Notes: generated by a model from the letters alone, not told the origin. Shown: positions 22,444-31,255, counted from the stretch's first letter. The stretch: 37,176 bases of DNA from Streptomyces sp. WAC06614 (GCF_003949795.1 NZ_RPRY01000034.1:1-37176), one strand, 5' to 3'. Translations and numbers: made by a program.

Positions 22444-25400
22444 ATGCCGGTGTCCTTCCCCGCACAGCTGAGACGCCTGCGCACCGAACGCGGCCTGTCG
22501 CTCGCCGACCTGGCCCGCCGTACGCACTACAGCAAGGGCTATCTCAGCAAGATCGAGACCGGCGCCAAGCGGGTGACGATCGACGTGGCCCGCCGCTGCG
22601 ACCAGGTGCTCCAGGCGGAGGGCGAACTACTGGCCCTGCTGTCGGAGGCGGCGGTGACGCGCGACCCCACGGCCGGCCCGGCCCCCGGCACCCCCGGTTC
22701 CGGCCAGTCCGCCGGTACCTGCCCCTACCGTGGGCTGCCCGCGTTCACCCCGCAGGACACGCGCTGGTTCTTCGGCCGCGAGCGGGCCACGGCCCTGCTG
22801 GTCGAGCGGGTCTTCGAGCGGATCGGGCAGGGGCCGCTGCTGCTCGTGGCGCCCTCGGGGGCGGGCAAGTCCTCGCTGCTCAACGCCGGTCTGGTGCCCG
22901 CCCTGCGGCGCCCCGGCGCATTTCCCATGCCCGGCGCCGACCGGTGGCCGGTGGTGCGGTTCACCCCGACCGCCCGGCCCCTGGAGGAGCTGCTCGACCG
23001 CACCGCGAAGGTGCTGGGCAGCGACCACGGGCTGGACCCGGGGCAGTTACGGGACCGGCCGGCCGCCCTGCTCGAAGCGGTGCACCGCCTGGCGGGGGAC
23101 GCACCGGTGGCGGACGGGCCGGGCACGCAGGACGGGCCGGGAACCGCGGAGGGGCCCGGGGACGGCGGGCGGCGCCCGCCGTTGCGGCCGGTGCTCGTCG
23201 TGGACCAGTTCGAGGAACTGTTCACCCTCTGCTCCGACGAGGCCGAACGACGCGCCTTCGTCCACGTCCTGTGCGCCCTCGCCCGCCCGGGCCCCGCCAC
23301 CGCGGACGGTCCCGACGCCGCCGTCGTGGTGCTCGGCGTACGGGCCGACTTCTCCGGGAGCTGTCTGGACCTGCCCGATCTGGCCGAGGTCTTCGCCGAC
23401 GGGTTGTTCGTGCCGCCGCCGATGGCGGAGGAGGAACTGCGCGAGGCGATCACCCGCCCCGCCGAACTCTCCGGGCTCACCCTCGAACCCGGGCTGGTCC
23501 CCCTGCTGCTGCGCGACGCGGACTCGCCCGGCGCGCTGCCGCTGATCTCCCACGCGCTGATGGCCACCTGGCAGCAGCGCGAGGGCTCCACGCTGACCGT
23601 GGCCGGGTACGAGCGCAGCGGCGGCATCCAGGGCGCCGTCGCCCGCACCGCCGAGACCGTCTTCGCCCGGCTCTACCCGGCCGAACAGCGCACCATCCGG
23701 CGGCTGCTGGTCCGGCTGGTGCACGTCGTGGACGGGGCGGGGGCCACGCGCCGCCGTCGGGACCGGGCCGAGCTGCTGGCGCAGACCGGGGACCCCGAGC
23801 GGGCGGCGGCGGCGCTCGACACCTTCGTCCAGGCCCGGCTGATCACCCTGGACCGGGACACCGTCGCGATCACCCATGAGGCCCTGCTGCGCAGTTGGCC
23901 GCGGCTGCGCGACTGGATCCGGGCGGACCGGGCCGGACTGCTGATCCACCAGCAGCTCGCCCATGCCGCCGACGAGTGGGAGCGCGAGGGCCGGGACGCC
24001 GACGCGCTCTACCGCGGCCCCCGGCTGGAGGCCGCCCGCAGCTGGGCCGACGAGCTGGACGGCCGCGGCCGGCTCGCCCCGCGGGAGGCCGCGTTCCTGC
24101 GCGCCAGCCAGGAGGCCGAGGACGCCCGGGCCCGGCAGGAGCGGCGCCAGGTCCGGCGCCGGCAGCGGTCGGTGGCCGCGCTGGTCGTGCTCCTGGTGCT
24201 CGCGCTGGCCGCGTCCGGGGTGGCGTACCAGCAGCGGGCGGGCGCGCTGCGGCAGGAGCGCGCGGCCCGTTCCCAGGCGCTCGCGGCGCAGTCGCTGGCC
24301 CTGGCCTCCGGTCAGCCGGAGGCGTCGATGCGGCTGGCCGCGCAGGCGTACCGGACCCGGGCGACCACCGAGGCGCGCGGGGCCCTGCTGAGCACCCAGG
24401 CGCAGCCGTTCCTGGGCCGGCTCGGCGGGCACGGCGGTCCGGTCAACGCGGTGGCGTTCGCCCCGGACGGGCGGACGCTGGCCACCGGTTCCTCCGACGG
24501 CACGGTGACGCTGCGATCGGTCGCGGGCCGGCGCACGACCGCGACGTTCACCGTGCCCGGCCGGGTGCGCGCGGTCGCCTTCGGCGCGGACGGCCGCACC
24601 CTCGCCGCGACCTCCACGGACGGGCCGGTCCGGCTGTGGGACGCGGCCGGGCGCGGCGCGCCCGTCGTCCTGCCCGCGAGCACGGCCGGGGCCCGGGCGC
24701 TGGCCTTCGCCCCGGACGGGCGGACGCTCGCCACGGCGGCCGCGGACGGGACGGTCCAGCTCTGGACCGCGCCGGCGCCCTCCGCTGCGCCCCGGGCCGT
24801 GGCCACGCTGCCCGGGCACACCGGACGGGTCAACGCCCTGGCGTTCGCTCCGGACGGCCGCACCCTGGTCTCGGCGGGCGCCGACCGGACCGTACGGCTG
24901 TGGGACACCGGACGGGCGGAGGGGACCGCCGTGCTGACGGGCCACACCGACGAGGTGCTCGGCGCGGCCTTCGCCCCGGACGGCCGGACGGTGGCCACCG
25001 GCGGCGTGGACCGGACGGTGCGGCTGTGGGACGTGGCCGAGGGCCGCCCCGCCGCGACCCTGACCGGGCACAGCGACGACGTCAACGCCGTCGCGTACAC
25101 CCCCGACGGCACCACCGTGGTCAGCGCCGGCGGCGACGGCACGACCCGGCTGTGGGACGTGCGCTCCGGCCGGCAGACGGCCTCGCTGGCCGGGCACACC
25201 GACTATGTGCTCGGGGTGGCCGTGGATCCGGGCGGGACGGTGCTCGCCACCGCCTCCTTCGACCGTTCGGTGGTGCTGTGGGACCTGCGCGGGCCCGTAC
25301 TGACCTCGCGGCCGTTCACCGAGGTGTGGCAGGCGGCGTACGCTCCGGACGGCACGCTGCTGGCCACGGCCTGCGGCGATCACACGGTGCTGGTGTGGGA

Positions 25401-26238
25401 CGTGGTGCGGCGGGCGGTGGTGCGGAGGCTGACGGGGCATCGGGAGGCGGTGTTCTCGGTGGCGTTCGCCCCGGACGGGCGGACGCTGGCCTCGGCCGGC
25501 TCCGACGGCACGGTACGGCTGTGGGACCTCACCGGCACCGGGGACCCCGTGGTCCTCAGCGGGCACAACGGCGCGGTGTTCTCGGTGGCGTTCGCCCCCG
25601 ACGGGCGGACCCTGGCCTCCGCAGGCGCAGACGGGACGGTACGGCTGTGGGACCCGGCCGGGTCCCGGCCGTTGGCCGTGCTCACCGGGCACAGCGACTT
25701 CGCCAACGCCGTGGTGTTCAGCCGGGACGGGCGCACCCTCGCCAGCGCGGGGGACGATCTGACGGTCCGGCTGTGGGACGTGGCCGGGCGGCGCCCGACG
25801 GCCACGCTCACCGGCCATACGGGCGCGGTGCGGGGCCTGGCCTTCGCCCCGGACGGACGGACCCTGGCCAGCAGCGGCAACGACGGGACGGTCCGGCTGT
25901 GGGACGTCCCGGCGGGCCGGCCCGTGGCGGAGCTGTCCGGCCATGCGGGCTCGGCGCGCGGCATCGCCTTCTCCCCCGACGGCCGGACCCTGGCCAGCAG
26001 CGGCAACGACCGTACGGTCCGGCTGTGGGACGTGGCCGGGCGGCGGGTCCGGGCCGTGCTGGCCGGTCATACGAACGCGGTCTGGGGCATCGCGTTCGCC
26101 CCGGACGGCCGGACGGTGGCGAGCAGCAGCAACGACGGCACCGTACGGCTGTGGGACCTGGACGTCGGCGCGCGGCTGGGCCAGATCTGCCGGCTGGACC
26201 CGGCTGCCGATCCGTCATGTCCGCACGTCCTGGCCTGA
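22444..26238 (+). CDS. HTH-nSTAND NTPase with 14 WD40 repeats
   Basis: A 1264-residue protein. An Xre-type helix-turn-helix lies at about 5-60 (LRRLRTERGLSLADLARRTHYSKGYLSKIE). The nSTAND1 NTPase begins near residue 92 (CPYRGLPAFTP, FFGRERA), with Walker A APSGAGKSS near 135 and Walker B VLVVDQFEELF near 253. A single hydrophobic segment is at about 576-596. Fourteen WD40 repeats fill about 658-1240, most reading GHT..V..VAFAPDGRTLAS.G.DGTVRLWD, enough for two seven-bladed propellers. STAND proteins are signal-activated switches, often in conflict or developmental signalling; the effector is not obvious here unless the HTH acts on DNA. The start is set at ATG 22444 from the HTH; an in-frame ATG at 22372 is possible, and neither has a ribosome-binding site. 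The highly similar repeats could recombine. Confidence 0.9.
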   Translation: MPVSFPAQLRRLRTERGLSLADLARRTHYSKGYLSKIETGAKRVTIDVARRCDQVLQAEGELLALLSEAAVTRDPTAGPAPGTPGSGQSAGTCPYRGLPAFTPQDTRWFFGRERATALLVERVFERIGQGPLLLVAPSGAGKSSLLNAGLVPALRRPGAFPMPGADRWPVVRFTPTARPLEELLDRTAKVLGSDHGLDPGQLRDRPAALLEAVHRLAGDAPVADGPGTQDGPGTAEGPGDGGRRPPLRPVLVVDQFEELFTLCSDEAERRAFVHVLCALARPGPATADGPDAAVVVLGVRADFSGSCLDLPDLAEVFADGLFVPPPMAEEELREAITRPAELSGLTLEPGLVPLLLRDADSPGALPLISHALMATWQQREGSTLTVAGYERSGGIQGAVARTAETVFARLYPAEQRTIRRLLVRLVHVVDGAGATRRRRDRAELLAQTGDPERAAAALDTFVQARLITLDRDTVAITHEALLRSWPRLRDWIRADRAGLLIHQQLAHAADEWEREGRDADALYRGPRLEAARSWADELDGRGRLAPREAAFLRASQEAEDARARQERRQVRRRQRSVAALVVLLVLALAASGVAYQQRAGALRQERAARSQALAAQSLALASGQPEASMRLAAQAYRTRATTEARGALLSTQAQPFLGRLGGHGGPVNAVAFAPDGRTLATGSSDGTVTLRSVAGRRTTATFTVPGRVRAVAFGADGRTLAATSTDGPVRLWDAAGRGAPVVLPASTAGARALAFAPDGRTLATAAADGTVQLWTAPAPSAAPRAVATLPGHTGRVNALAFAPDGRTLVSAGADRTVRLWDTGRAEGTAVLTGHTDEVLGAAFAPDGRTVATGGVDRTVRLWDVAEGRPAATLTGHSDDVNAVAYTPDGTTVVSAGGDGTTRLWDVRSGRQTASLAGHTDYVLGVAVDPGGTVLATASFDRSVVLWDLRGPVLTSRPFTEVWQAAYAPDGTLLATACGDHTVLVWDVVRRAVVRRLTGHREAVFSVAFAPDGRTLASAGSDGTVRLWDLTGTGDPVVLSGHNGAVFSVAFAPDGRTLASAGADGTVRLWDPAGSRPLAVLTGHSDFANAVVFSRDGRTLASAGDDLTVRLWDVAGRRPTATLTGHTGAVRGLAFAPDGRTLASSGNDGTVRLWDVPAGRPVAELSGHAGSARGIAFSPDGRTLASSGNDRTVRLWDVAGRRVRAVLAGHTNAVWGIAFAPDGRTVASSSNDGTVRLWDLDVGARLGQICRLDPAADPSCPHVLA

Positions 26239-26389
26239 CCTGGGGGTTTCCCGGGGTTTCCCGTTGCCCACCGCAGTGGGGTGCCGTCCGGGCCTCGACG
26301 GGCGGGGGCGCGGCGGCCCAGGCTGCTCGGCGGGGACGTGACGCGTCCGCGCGCCGTTCCTCCCATGCATCCGAAACGGGGGTTCTCGT

Positions 26390-27262
26390 ATGACTCTTGG
26401 CTCTTTCCGACGGGTCGGCACGGCCGTGGCCGCACTGCTGGCCCTGCTGCTGTGGACCGCGGTGTCCGCCGCGGCGGCCACGGCCGGGCGGCCGGCCGTG
26501 GCCGCCGCCGAGGGGTGTGCTCCGCTGGCCCCGGGCGCCTCCGCGGCGGCCGAGCGGGCGATCGCCGCCGCCTGTGCGCAGGTGGCGGCGGGCACCTGGT
26601 ACACGTGGGGCGGCGGGCACGGGGCGGAGCCCGGCCCCACCTACGGGCAGGTGGACCCGACCGACCCGGCCAGTGAGCACGACCCCGAACGGCGCGGCTT
26701 CGACTGCTCGGGGCTGGTCCGGTACGCGTACGCGCAGGCGGCCGGCTCGGACATCCTCGACGGGGTGGCGAGCCAGCAGTACTACACCCACCGCGCCGCC
26801 GAACGGTTCAGCGCGGCGCAGGGCCTGGCCCCGCTGCTGCCCGGTGACCTGCTGGCCTGGGGCACCTCGCAGGACCTCCACCACATCGCCCTCTACCTGG
26901 GCGGCGGCAAGATGGTGGAGGCCCGGCAGTCCGGCACCAAGCTGATGGTCAGCGACGTACGGACGGCCGGCTACTTCGGCGCGGTCCGGGTGAACACCGG
27001 GCCGGTGACCGGGCACGTCTTCCAGACCTGGGGCAGCGGGGTGTGGACCAAGAAGCAGCCGGCGCTGCGGGCGGAGCGGGTGTACGCCTTCCCGGGGCCG
27101 ACGACCGTCCGCGTGGCGTGCCAGAAGCACGCCGAGGAGGTCACCTCGGACGGCTACACCAACGACGCCTGGTCGTACCTGCCCGACTACCAGGCCTGGG
27201 TGACGAACATCTACATCCAGGGGCCGGCCTGGCTGGACGGCGTGGACACCTGCCGCTTCTGA
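26390..27262 (+). CDS. Secreted NlpC/P60 cell-wall endopeptidase
   Basis: A 290-residue exported protein with a signal sequence at about 1-31. The NlpC/P60 domain spans about 60-205: catalytic Cys in RGFDCSGLVRYAYAQAAG, His in LHHIALYLGGGKMVEA. These enzymes cut the D-glutamyl-diaminopimelate link or related bonds in peptidoglycan. The C-terminal part (about 215-290, with VYAFPGPTTVRVACQKHAEEV and WSYLPDYQAWVTNIYIQGP) looks like an SH3-type wall-binding domain. GGGGG about seven bases before the ATG may serve as the ribosome-binding site. The 151-bp spacer after the WD40 gene holds only a duplicated GGGTTTCCC and a small CCCAC/GTGGG hairpin; no riboswitch-like structure was recognised. Confidence 0.88.
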   Translation: MTLGSFRRVGTAVAALLALLLWTAVSAAAATAGRPAVAAAEGCAPLAPGASAAAERAIAAACAQVAAGTWYTWGGGHGAEPGPTYGQVDPTDPASEHDPERRGFDCSGLVRYAYAQAAGSDILDGVASQQYYTHRAAERFSAAQGLAPLLPGDLLAWGTSQDLHHIALYLGGGKMVEARQSGTKLMVSDVRTAGYFGAVRVNTGPVTGHVFQTWGSGVWTKKQPALRAERVYAFPGPTTVRVACQKHAEEVTSDGYTNDAWSYLPDYQAWVTNIYIQGPAWLDGVDTCRF

Positions 27263-27311
27263 CCCGGCGGCCCGTTCCGGCCTGGCGGCCCCTTCCCGAC
27301 CCGGCGGTCCG

Positions 27312-27641
27312 TCAGGGCCGCGGCGACAGCTCGGCCATGGCGCTCCAGCCGTCCTGGCCGGGCATGTCCACGTGGATGATCTCGGGGCGGGCGGCGATCG
27401 CCCCGGCCATGGTCTCCATGCCGGCCTCGAAGTGGTCGGAGGCCACGTGGGCGGCGCCCGCCTCGGCGTCGGCGAAACCTTCCAGCAGGGTGTAGCGGTG
27501 GGGGTCGTCGACGCTGCGGGACCAGTCGTAGAAGAGGTTGCCGGGCTCGGCCCGGGTGGCGCGGGTGAAGTCGTCGACGAGGGTGAGCCACTCGTCGCTG
27601 TACTCGGGACGGACGTCGAACCTGACGGCGATGAAGATCAT
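27312..27641 (-). CDS. Small antibiotic-biosynthesis-monooxygenase (ABM) domain protein
   Basis: A 109-residue ferredoxin-like-fold protein: MIFIAVRFDVRPEYSDEWLTLVDDFTRATRAEPGNLFYDW, then YTLLEGFADAEAGAAHVASDHF, the pattern of YgiN/ABM quinol monooxygenase-like proteins that act as dimers on quinones or small aromatics. A role in detoxification or in processing a small ligand is possible; the substrate is unknown. An in-frame ATG at 27653 would add four residues. It lies 77 bp downstream of the IclR regulator on the same strand and may belong to the same operon as the EamA exporter. Confidence 0.82.
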   Translation of the reverse strand: MIFIAVRFDVRPEYSDEWLTLVDDFTRATRAEPGNLFYDWSRSVDDPHRYTLLEGFADAEAGAAHVASDHFEAGMETMAGAIAARPEIIHVDMPGQDGWSAMAELSPRP

Positions 27642-27718
27642 GCGTCCCAGCATGCCGGGGCCGGGGCCCGGCGGCCCCCGGCTCCGGAGGGATTCCGGCA
27701 GGGCCGGAAAATCCGGGC

Positions 27719-28459
27719 TCAGCCGAGGGCGACGGCCGCCGCTGCGGCCACCGCCGTGCGGACCGCCGCGGCCCGGCGGTGGAAGTCGCGGGTCGGCAGG
27801 GACACCGACAGGGCGTGGACCACCCCGTCCTGGCGCGGCCCCGGCAGGGCGACGGCCAGGCAGGTGTACGCCGGGTCCGCCTCGCCGACCGAGACGGCGA
27901 AGCCCTGGTGGCGGATCCGGACCAGCTCGGCCTCCATCCGTTCGGCATCGGTGATGGTGGCCTCGGTGAACCGGGCCATGCCGTGGTCGGCGAGGTAGCG
28001 GCGGCGCAGCGGGCGCGGCAGCTCGGCGAGCAGCGCCTTGCCGTGCGCGGTGGCGTGGGCGCGGGTCTCGTGGCCCGGGGTGAAGGGGTGGCTGTCGTCC
28101 GTCACCGGGGCGGTCGTGTCCACCACGGTGATCAGGCCCGCCCGGTACGCCGTCCAGTACGCCTCGGCGCCGGTCTCCCGCCGCAGCCGGGGCAGCAGCT
28201 CGCCGAGGCCGGGCGCGGGGTGCAGGTGCCGCCGGAAGGCGCGGTGCAGCCCGGGGATCCGGGGGCCGGGCACATAGCCGCGCGCGGTGCGCACCACGTG
28301 GCCGCGGGCGGTGAGGGGGCCGAGGAGGTGGTAGACGGTCGACAGCGAGCACCCCAGCTGCCGGGCCAGGGCCTTGGCGGTGACCGGGCCGGACGCCTCG
28401 GCCACGGCGTCCACGATGTCCAGCGCACGGTCGACGGACTGCGGACCGGTGAGCGTCAT
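27719..28459 (-). CDS. IclR-family transcriptional regulator
   Basis: A 246-residue regulator. The N-terminal winged helix is at about 5-65 (SVDRALDIVDAVAEASGPVTAKALARQLGCSLSTVYHLLGPLTARG). The C-terminal IclR effector-binding domain runs from about 80 to 235 (AYWTAYRAGLITVVD, HATAHGKALLAELP, VALPGPRQDGVVHALSVS). IclR proteins bind small carboxylates or aromatics and regulate catabolic or efflux genes. The ATG overlaps the EamA stop (ATGA), so the regulator is translationally coupled to the exporter, which it may control together with the divergent MarR protein. Confidence 0.9.
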   Translation of the reverse strand: MTLTGPQSVDRALDIVDAVAEASGPVTAKALARQLGCSLSTVYHLLGPLTARGHVVRTARGYVPGPRIPGLHRAFRRHLHPAPGLGELLPRLRRETGAEAYWTAYRAGLITVVDTTAPVTDDSHPFTPGHETRAHATAHGKALLAELPRPLRRRYLADHGMARFTEATITDAERMEAELVRIRHQGFAVSVGEADPAYTCLAVALPGPRQDGVVHALSVSLPTRDFHRRAAAVRTAVAAAAAVALG

Positions 28460-29409
28460 TCGGGCTTCCCAGCGTGGATCGGCGACGAACGCCCGAGCCT
28501 ACGCCACCCCGCGGGCCGGTCCGCCCCGGCCGGGCCCCCGTCCCGGCTCCGGCCGCGGGCCCCGCTGCGGGCGGGTCGTCCGGCGAGGACGCCGAGCAGG
28601 ACCATGCCCAGGCCCACGAGCTGCCGGCCCGTCAGGGTGTCCCCGGCCAGCAGCACACCGAGCAGCACCCCGGTGACCGGGTTGAGCAGGCCGATCAGGC
28701 CCACGGTCGAGGCGGGCAGCCGGGCGAGGCCGGCGAACCAGGCGGTGAAGGCGAGGGCCGTGGCGACCACGGTGACGTAGCCGAAGGCGAGGGCGGAATC
28801 GGTGTCCAACCGGGGCGGCGCCCCTTCGCCGAGCACGGCCGCCGGCAGGAGCACCAGGCCCCCGGCGATGAGCTGCCAGGAGGTCGAGGCCAGGACGTCG
28901 ACCTCGCCGCTCCAGCGCTTGGCCAGGACGTAGCCGACGGACGCCGACAGCAGCGCGGCGACCGAGGCGAGCACCCCGACGGGGTCCACGGCGCCGACCC
29001 CGGTGAGCAGGAGCAGCCCGACCCCGGCGATCCCGACCGCCGCCCCGGCCAGCGGACGGGCGCCGGGCCGCTCGCCGGCCAGCGCCCAGGCGAACAGCAT
29101 CAGGGACAGCGGGGAGGTGGCCATGACGGACGAGGCGATGCTCGTGGGCAGGAGCTGGGCGGCGACGTAGACGAGGACGAAGAAGGCGCCCATGTTCAGC
29201 ACGCCGAGGACCAGGGACTTCCACCACCAGGGCCCGTGCGGGAGGCGCCTGCGGACGGCCAGGAGCAGCAGGCCGGCGGGCAGGGCCCGCAGCACTGCGC
29301 CGTACAGCGGGGCGTCGGCCGGGAGATGGGCGTGGGTGACGTAGTAGGTGGTCCCCCACGCGATCGGCGCCACGGCCGTCAGCAGCATCCGGCGTAGAAT
29401 ACCTTCCAT
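28456..29409 (-). CDS. EamA/DMT-family transporter, ten membrane helices
   Basis: A 317-residue membrane protein with two EamA repeats of about five helices each (for example IAWGTTYYVTHAHLPADAPLYGAVLRALPAGLLLLAV and VGLIGLLNPVTGVLLGVLLAGDTLTGRQLVGLGMVLLGVL). Members export metabolites, amino acids or drugs. The ATG (29407-29409) shares the tetranucleotide CATG with the ATG of the MarR gene on the other strand. A TACATT box lies exactly seven bases upstream, suggesting a leaderless message. An ATG seven codons further in (MLLTAVAPIAW) is an alternative start. The stop overlaps the IclR start. Confidence 0.9.
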   Translation of the reverse strand: MEGILRRMLLTAVAPIAWGTTYYVTHAHLPADAPLYGAVLRALPAGLLLLAVRRRLPHGPWWWKSLVLGVLNMGAFFVLVYVAAQLLPTSIASSVMATSPLSLMLFAWALAGERPGARPLAGAAVGIAGVGLLLLTGVGAVDPVGVLASVAALLSASVGYVLAKRWSGEVDVLASTSWQLIAGGLVLLPAAVLGEGAPPRLDTDSALAFGYVTVVATALAFTAWFAGLARLPASTVGLIGLLNPVTGVLLGVLLAGDTLTGRQLVGLGMVLLGVLAGRPARSGARGRSRDGGPAGADRPAGWRRLGRSSPIHAGKPE

Positions 29410-29436
29410 GGAAGACAATGTACCTTCCCGGGAAGG
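29395..29436. promoter_or_regulatory. Shared divergent promoter/operator of the EamA and MarR genes
   Basis: Two perfect palindromes, CTTCCATGGAAG (29403-29414) and CCTTCCCGGGAAGG (29423-29436), have centres 21 bp apart, two helical turns, and TACCTTCC recurs in both. The first contains both start codons. TAGAAT (29395-29400) lies seven bases before the MarR ATG, and TACATT (29417-29422, minus strand) lies seven bases before the EamA ATG. MarR dimers on both sites would block both promoters. Confidence 0.7.
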
Positions 29437-29983
29437 CATCGACACGCCCGGGACCCCGGCGCCCGACCATGTGGCCCGGATCCAGGCGGAATGGGCGCGC
29501 GAGCGCCCGGACCTCGACGTCTCCCCGCAGGGCGTCCTGGGCCGGCTGCACCGGCTGGCGGCGCTGCTGACCGAGGAGCTGTGCGTGGTCTACCGCCGCT
29601 ACGGTCTCGGCGAGGGCGAGTTCGACGTCCTCGCCGCGCTCCGCCGGGCCGGGGCGCCCTACGAGCGGGCCCCCGGCGAGCTGGCCGCCTTCACCATGGT
29701 GACCACGGGGGCGATGACCAAGCGGGTGGACCGCCTCGAACGGGACGGCCTGGTCACCCGGCGCCGGGCGGCGGGCGACGGCCGCGGCCGGGTGGTGGCC
29801 CTGACCCCGGCCGGGCGGGAGCTGATCGACACCGCGTTCGCCGAGCACATGCGCAACGAACGCCGCCTGCTCGACGCCCTCGACCCGGCCGAGGCCGCCG
29901 CCCTCCAGGCCCTGCTCACCACGTGGCTCGCCCGCCTGGAGGCCCCCCGGGCGGCTGCGACGGCACCACGGGGGACGGGCTGA
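29408..29983 (+). CDS. MarR-family repressor
   Basis: A 191-residue winged-helix regulator: VLGRLHRLAALLTEELCVVYRRYGLGEGEFDVLAALRRAGAPY, recognition region AFTMVTTGAMTKRVDRLERDGLV, wing RRRAAGDGRGRVVALTP. It is longer at the N-terminus than most MarR proteins. The ATG at 29408 overlaps the divergent EamA start; there is no ribosome-binding site, and TAGAAT seven bases upstream fits a leaderless message. A GTG at 29471 is the next in-frame alternative. It most likely represses itself and the divergent exporter until a ligand binds. The next gene converges on it with 11 bp between stops. Confidence 0.9.
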   Translation: MEDNVPSREGIDTPGTPAPDHVARIQAEWARERPDLDVSPQGVLGRLHRLAALLTEELCVVYRRYGLGEGEFDVLAALRRAGAPYERAPGELAAFTMVTTGAMTKRVDRLERDGLVTRRRAAGDGRGRVVALTPAGRELIDTAFAEHMRNERRLLDALDPAEAAALQALLTTWLARLEAPRAAATAPRGTG

Positions 29984-29994
29984 CGACCGACGCG

Positions 29995-30693
29995 TCAGCG
30001 GGCCCCGGCGCGCAGGACGGCGACCGGCCCACGGACACGGGCCGCACCCTCGGCCGGTGCCCAGGGCGCGGTGACACGGGCCAGGGCGCCGGCCGGAGCG
30101 GGCGCGTCCGGCGCGGCCGGGCGCAGCAGGCGCGAGACACCGAGGGTCAGCGGCCCGGTGGGGGCGTCGCCCAGGACGAGCTCCGTGCCGTCCGCCCGGT
30201 CGCTCACGACGAAGTCCCCCACGGTCCCGGGGACGTCGGACGCGGCCGCGGTCGTGGCTGCGGTGGGGTCGACGGACACGTGGACGGTGGGGTCGGGGGT
30301 GTCGGACTCGCTCTGGGCCTGCGGTTCGGCGCGGCCCTGGAGCAGGGCGAGCAGCTGGGCCACCAGGACCGGGTCGTGCGTGCCGTCGTAGATCCACCGG
30401 GTGCCGAGCACACCGTGCTCGCTGGTGCCGACGAGCGCCTGCTCCGCGCCCTCCAGCGGCGCGCCCCGGTAGGTCAGGGGCACCAGGTACGCCGCGGGAG
30501 CGTCGCCGGAGGCGTCCGCGACCACCATGAACTCGATGCCCACCTCGCCCCGGGGGTCGTCGAGCCGGAACCCGCCCGCCCGGACCGGCTCCGGGGCCCG
30601 CCCCGTGGGGACGTACCAGGGCCGTGAGGGCAGCCAGCCGGCGAGGAGTTCGAGCTTGGTGGGGGACATGGTGGTGCGGTGGATGTGTGCCAT
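29995..30693 (-). CDS. Maltokinase N-terminal cap-like domain protein
   Basis: A 232-residue protein. Residues about 9-125 (MSPTKLELLAGWLPSRPWYVPTG, FMVVADASGDAPAAYLVPLTYRGAPL, TSEHGVLGTRWIYDGTHDPVLVAQLLALLQG) resemble the N-terminal cap of actinobacterial maltokinases, without the kinase domain that follows in Pep2/Mak. Stand-alone versions exist in actinomycetes, often under a branching-enzyme name, with no defined role. The C-terminal half (VGDFVVSDRADGTELVLGDAPTGP) is less clear. The start is ATG 30691-30693; an internal ATG at 30669 would begin at MSPTKLELL. It is the last gene of a minus-strand block, 50 bp after the CD225 gene. Confidence 0.75.
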   Translation of the reverse strand: MAHIHRTTMSPTKLELLAGWLPSRPWYVPTGRAPEPVRAGGFRLDDPRGEVGIEFMVVADASGDAPAAYLVPLTYRGAPLEGAEQALVGTSEHGVLGTRWIYDGTHDPVLVAQLLALLQGRAEPQAQSESDTPDPTVHVSVDPTAATTAAASDVPGTVGDFVVSDRADGTELVLGDAPTGPLTLGVSRLLRPAAPDAPAPAGALARVTAPWAPAEGAARVRGPVAVLRAGAR

Positions 30694-30743
30694 GCCTGCT
30701 GAACTCGCGCCGGGCGCCCGGGGGTTCCCGGGCCGCGCCGCGG

Positions 30744-31226
30744 TCAGAGCATCGGGAGCTCCTCCGTGCGGGTGCCGGGGTCCGAGCCGCCGAGCAGGAA
30801 GGCGACCAGGACCCACAGGACCACGGCGACCACGAGGCTCACCAGGGCCCACAGCCGGGCCTTCGCCGCGCGGGCGGCGGCGCCCTCGGCGTCGCCCAGC
30901 TCCTGGCGCGTGCCGGCCTGGGCGGCGTACACGACGGCCGCGAGGCCGGTGGGCAGGAAGAGGAAGGAGGCGACGATCGCGGGCACCAGGTACGACCTGA
31001 AGGGCCGCGCCGGCGCCCGGTCCGTCGGCGCGGTGTCGGCGGGGGCCGGCCCGGCGGCGTCCGCGGGTGTCCAGCGGCCGGACTTCTGCCACGGAGTCGT
31101 CTCGTCGCCCCAGTCGTCCTCGTGCGTGCTCCGGGGGTCGGCCGGGTCGGTCCGCCCCAGCGGGTCCCTCGGTTCCATCGGGTCGGGCGGGTTCCCGGGC
31201 GGGGCGGGGTCGGGTCGGTCTGCCAT
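30744..31226 (-). CDS. CD225/dispanin-like two-helix membrane protein
   Basis: A 160-residue protein with a Pro/Asp-rich cytoplasmic N-terminus (about 1-75), then a pair of membrane helices: RSYLVPAIVASFLFLPTGLAAVVYAAQAG (about 78-106) and ARLWALVSLVVAVVLWVLVAFLL (about 122-144). The spacing and the A/G-x2-D/E loop between them fit the bacterial CD225 (dispanin) family, whose role in bacteria is unknown. The ATG follows GGAAGG at a long 11-base spacing; an upstream in-frame start would add 15 residues. It lies 29 bp downstream of the unknown 144-residue gene on the same strand and probably shares its transcript. Confidence 0.78.
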   Translation of the reverse strand: MADRPDPAPPGNPPDPMEPRDPLGRTDPADPRSTHEDDWGDETTPWQKSGRWTPADAAGPAPADTAPTDRAPARPFRSYLVPAIVASFLFLPTGLAAVVYAAQAGTRQELGDAEGAAARAAKARLWALVSLVVAVVLWVLVAFLLGGSDPGTRTEELPML

Positions 31227-31255
31227 GGGTTCGGTCGCCTTCCGTGAGCACCGGG

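Noticed and set aside
24418..26230. The many near-identical units as a non-coding repeat array or CRISPR-like locus
   Set aside because: They are WD40 blades in one continuous frame, with codon-level variation and no spacer/repeat pattern.
26239..26389. Possible c-di-AMP (ydaO-type) riboswitch before the NlpC/P60 gene
   Set aside because: Such switches often precede wall hydrolase genes in Streptomyces, but the conserved sequence blocks were not found in this 151-bp spacer.
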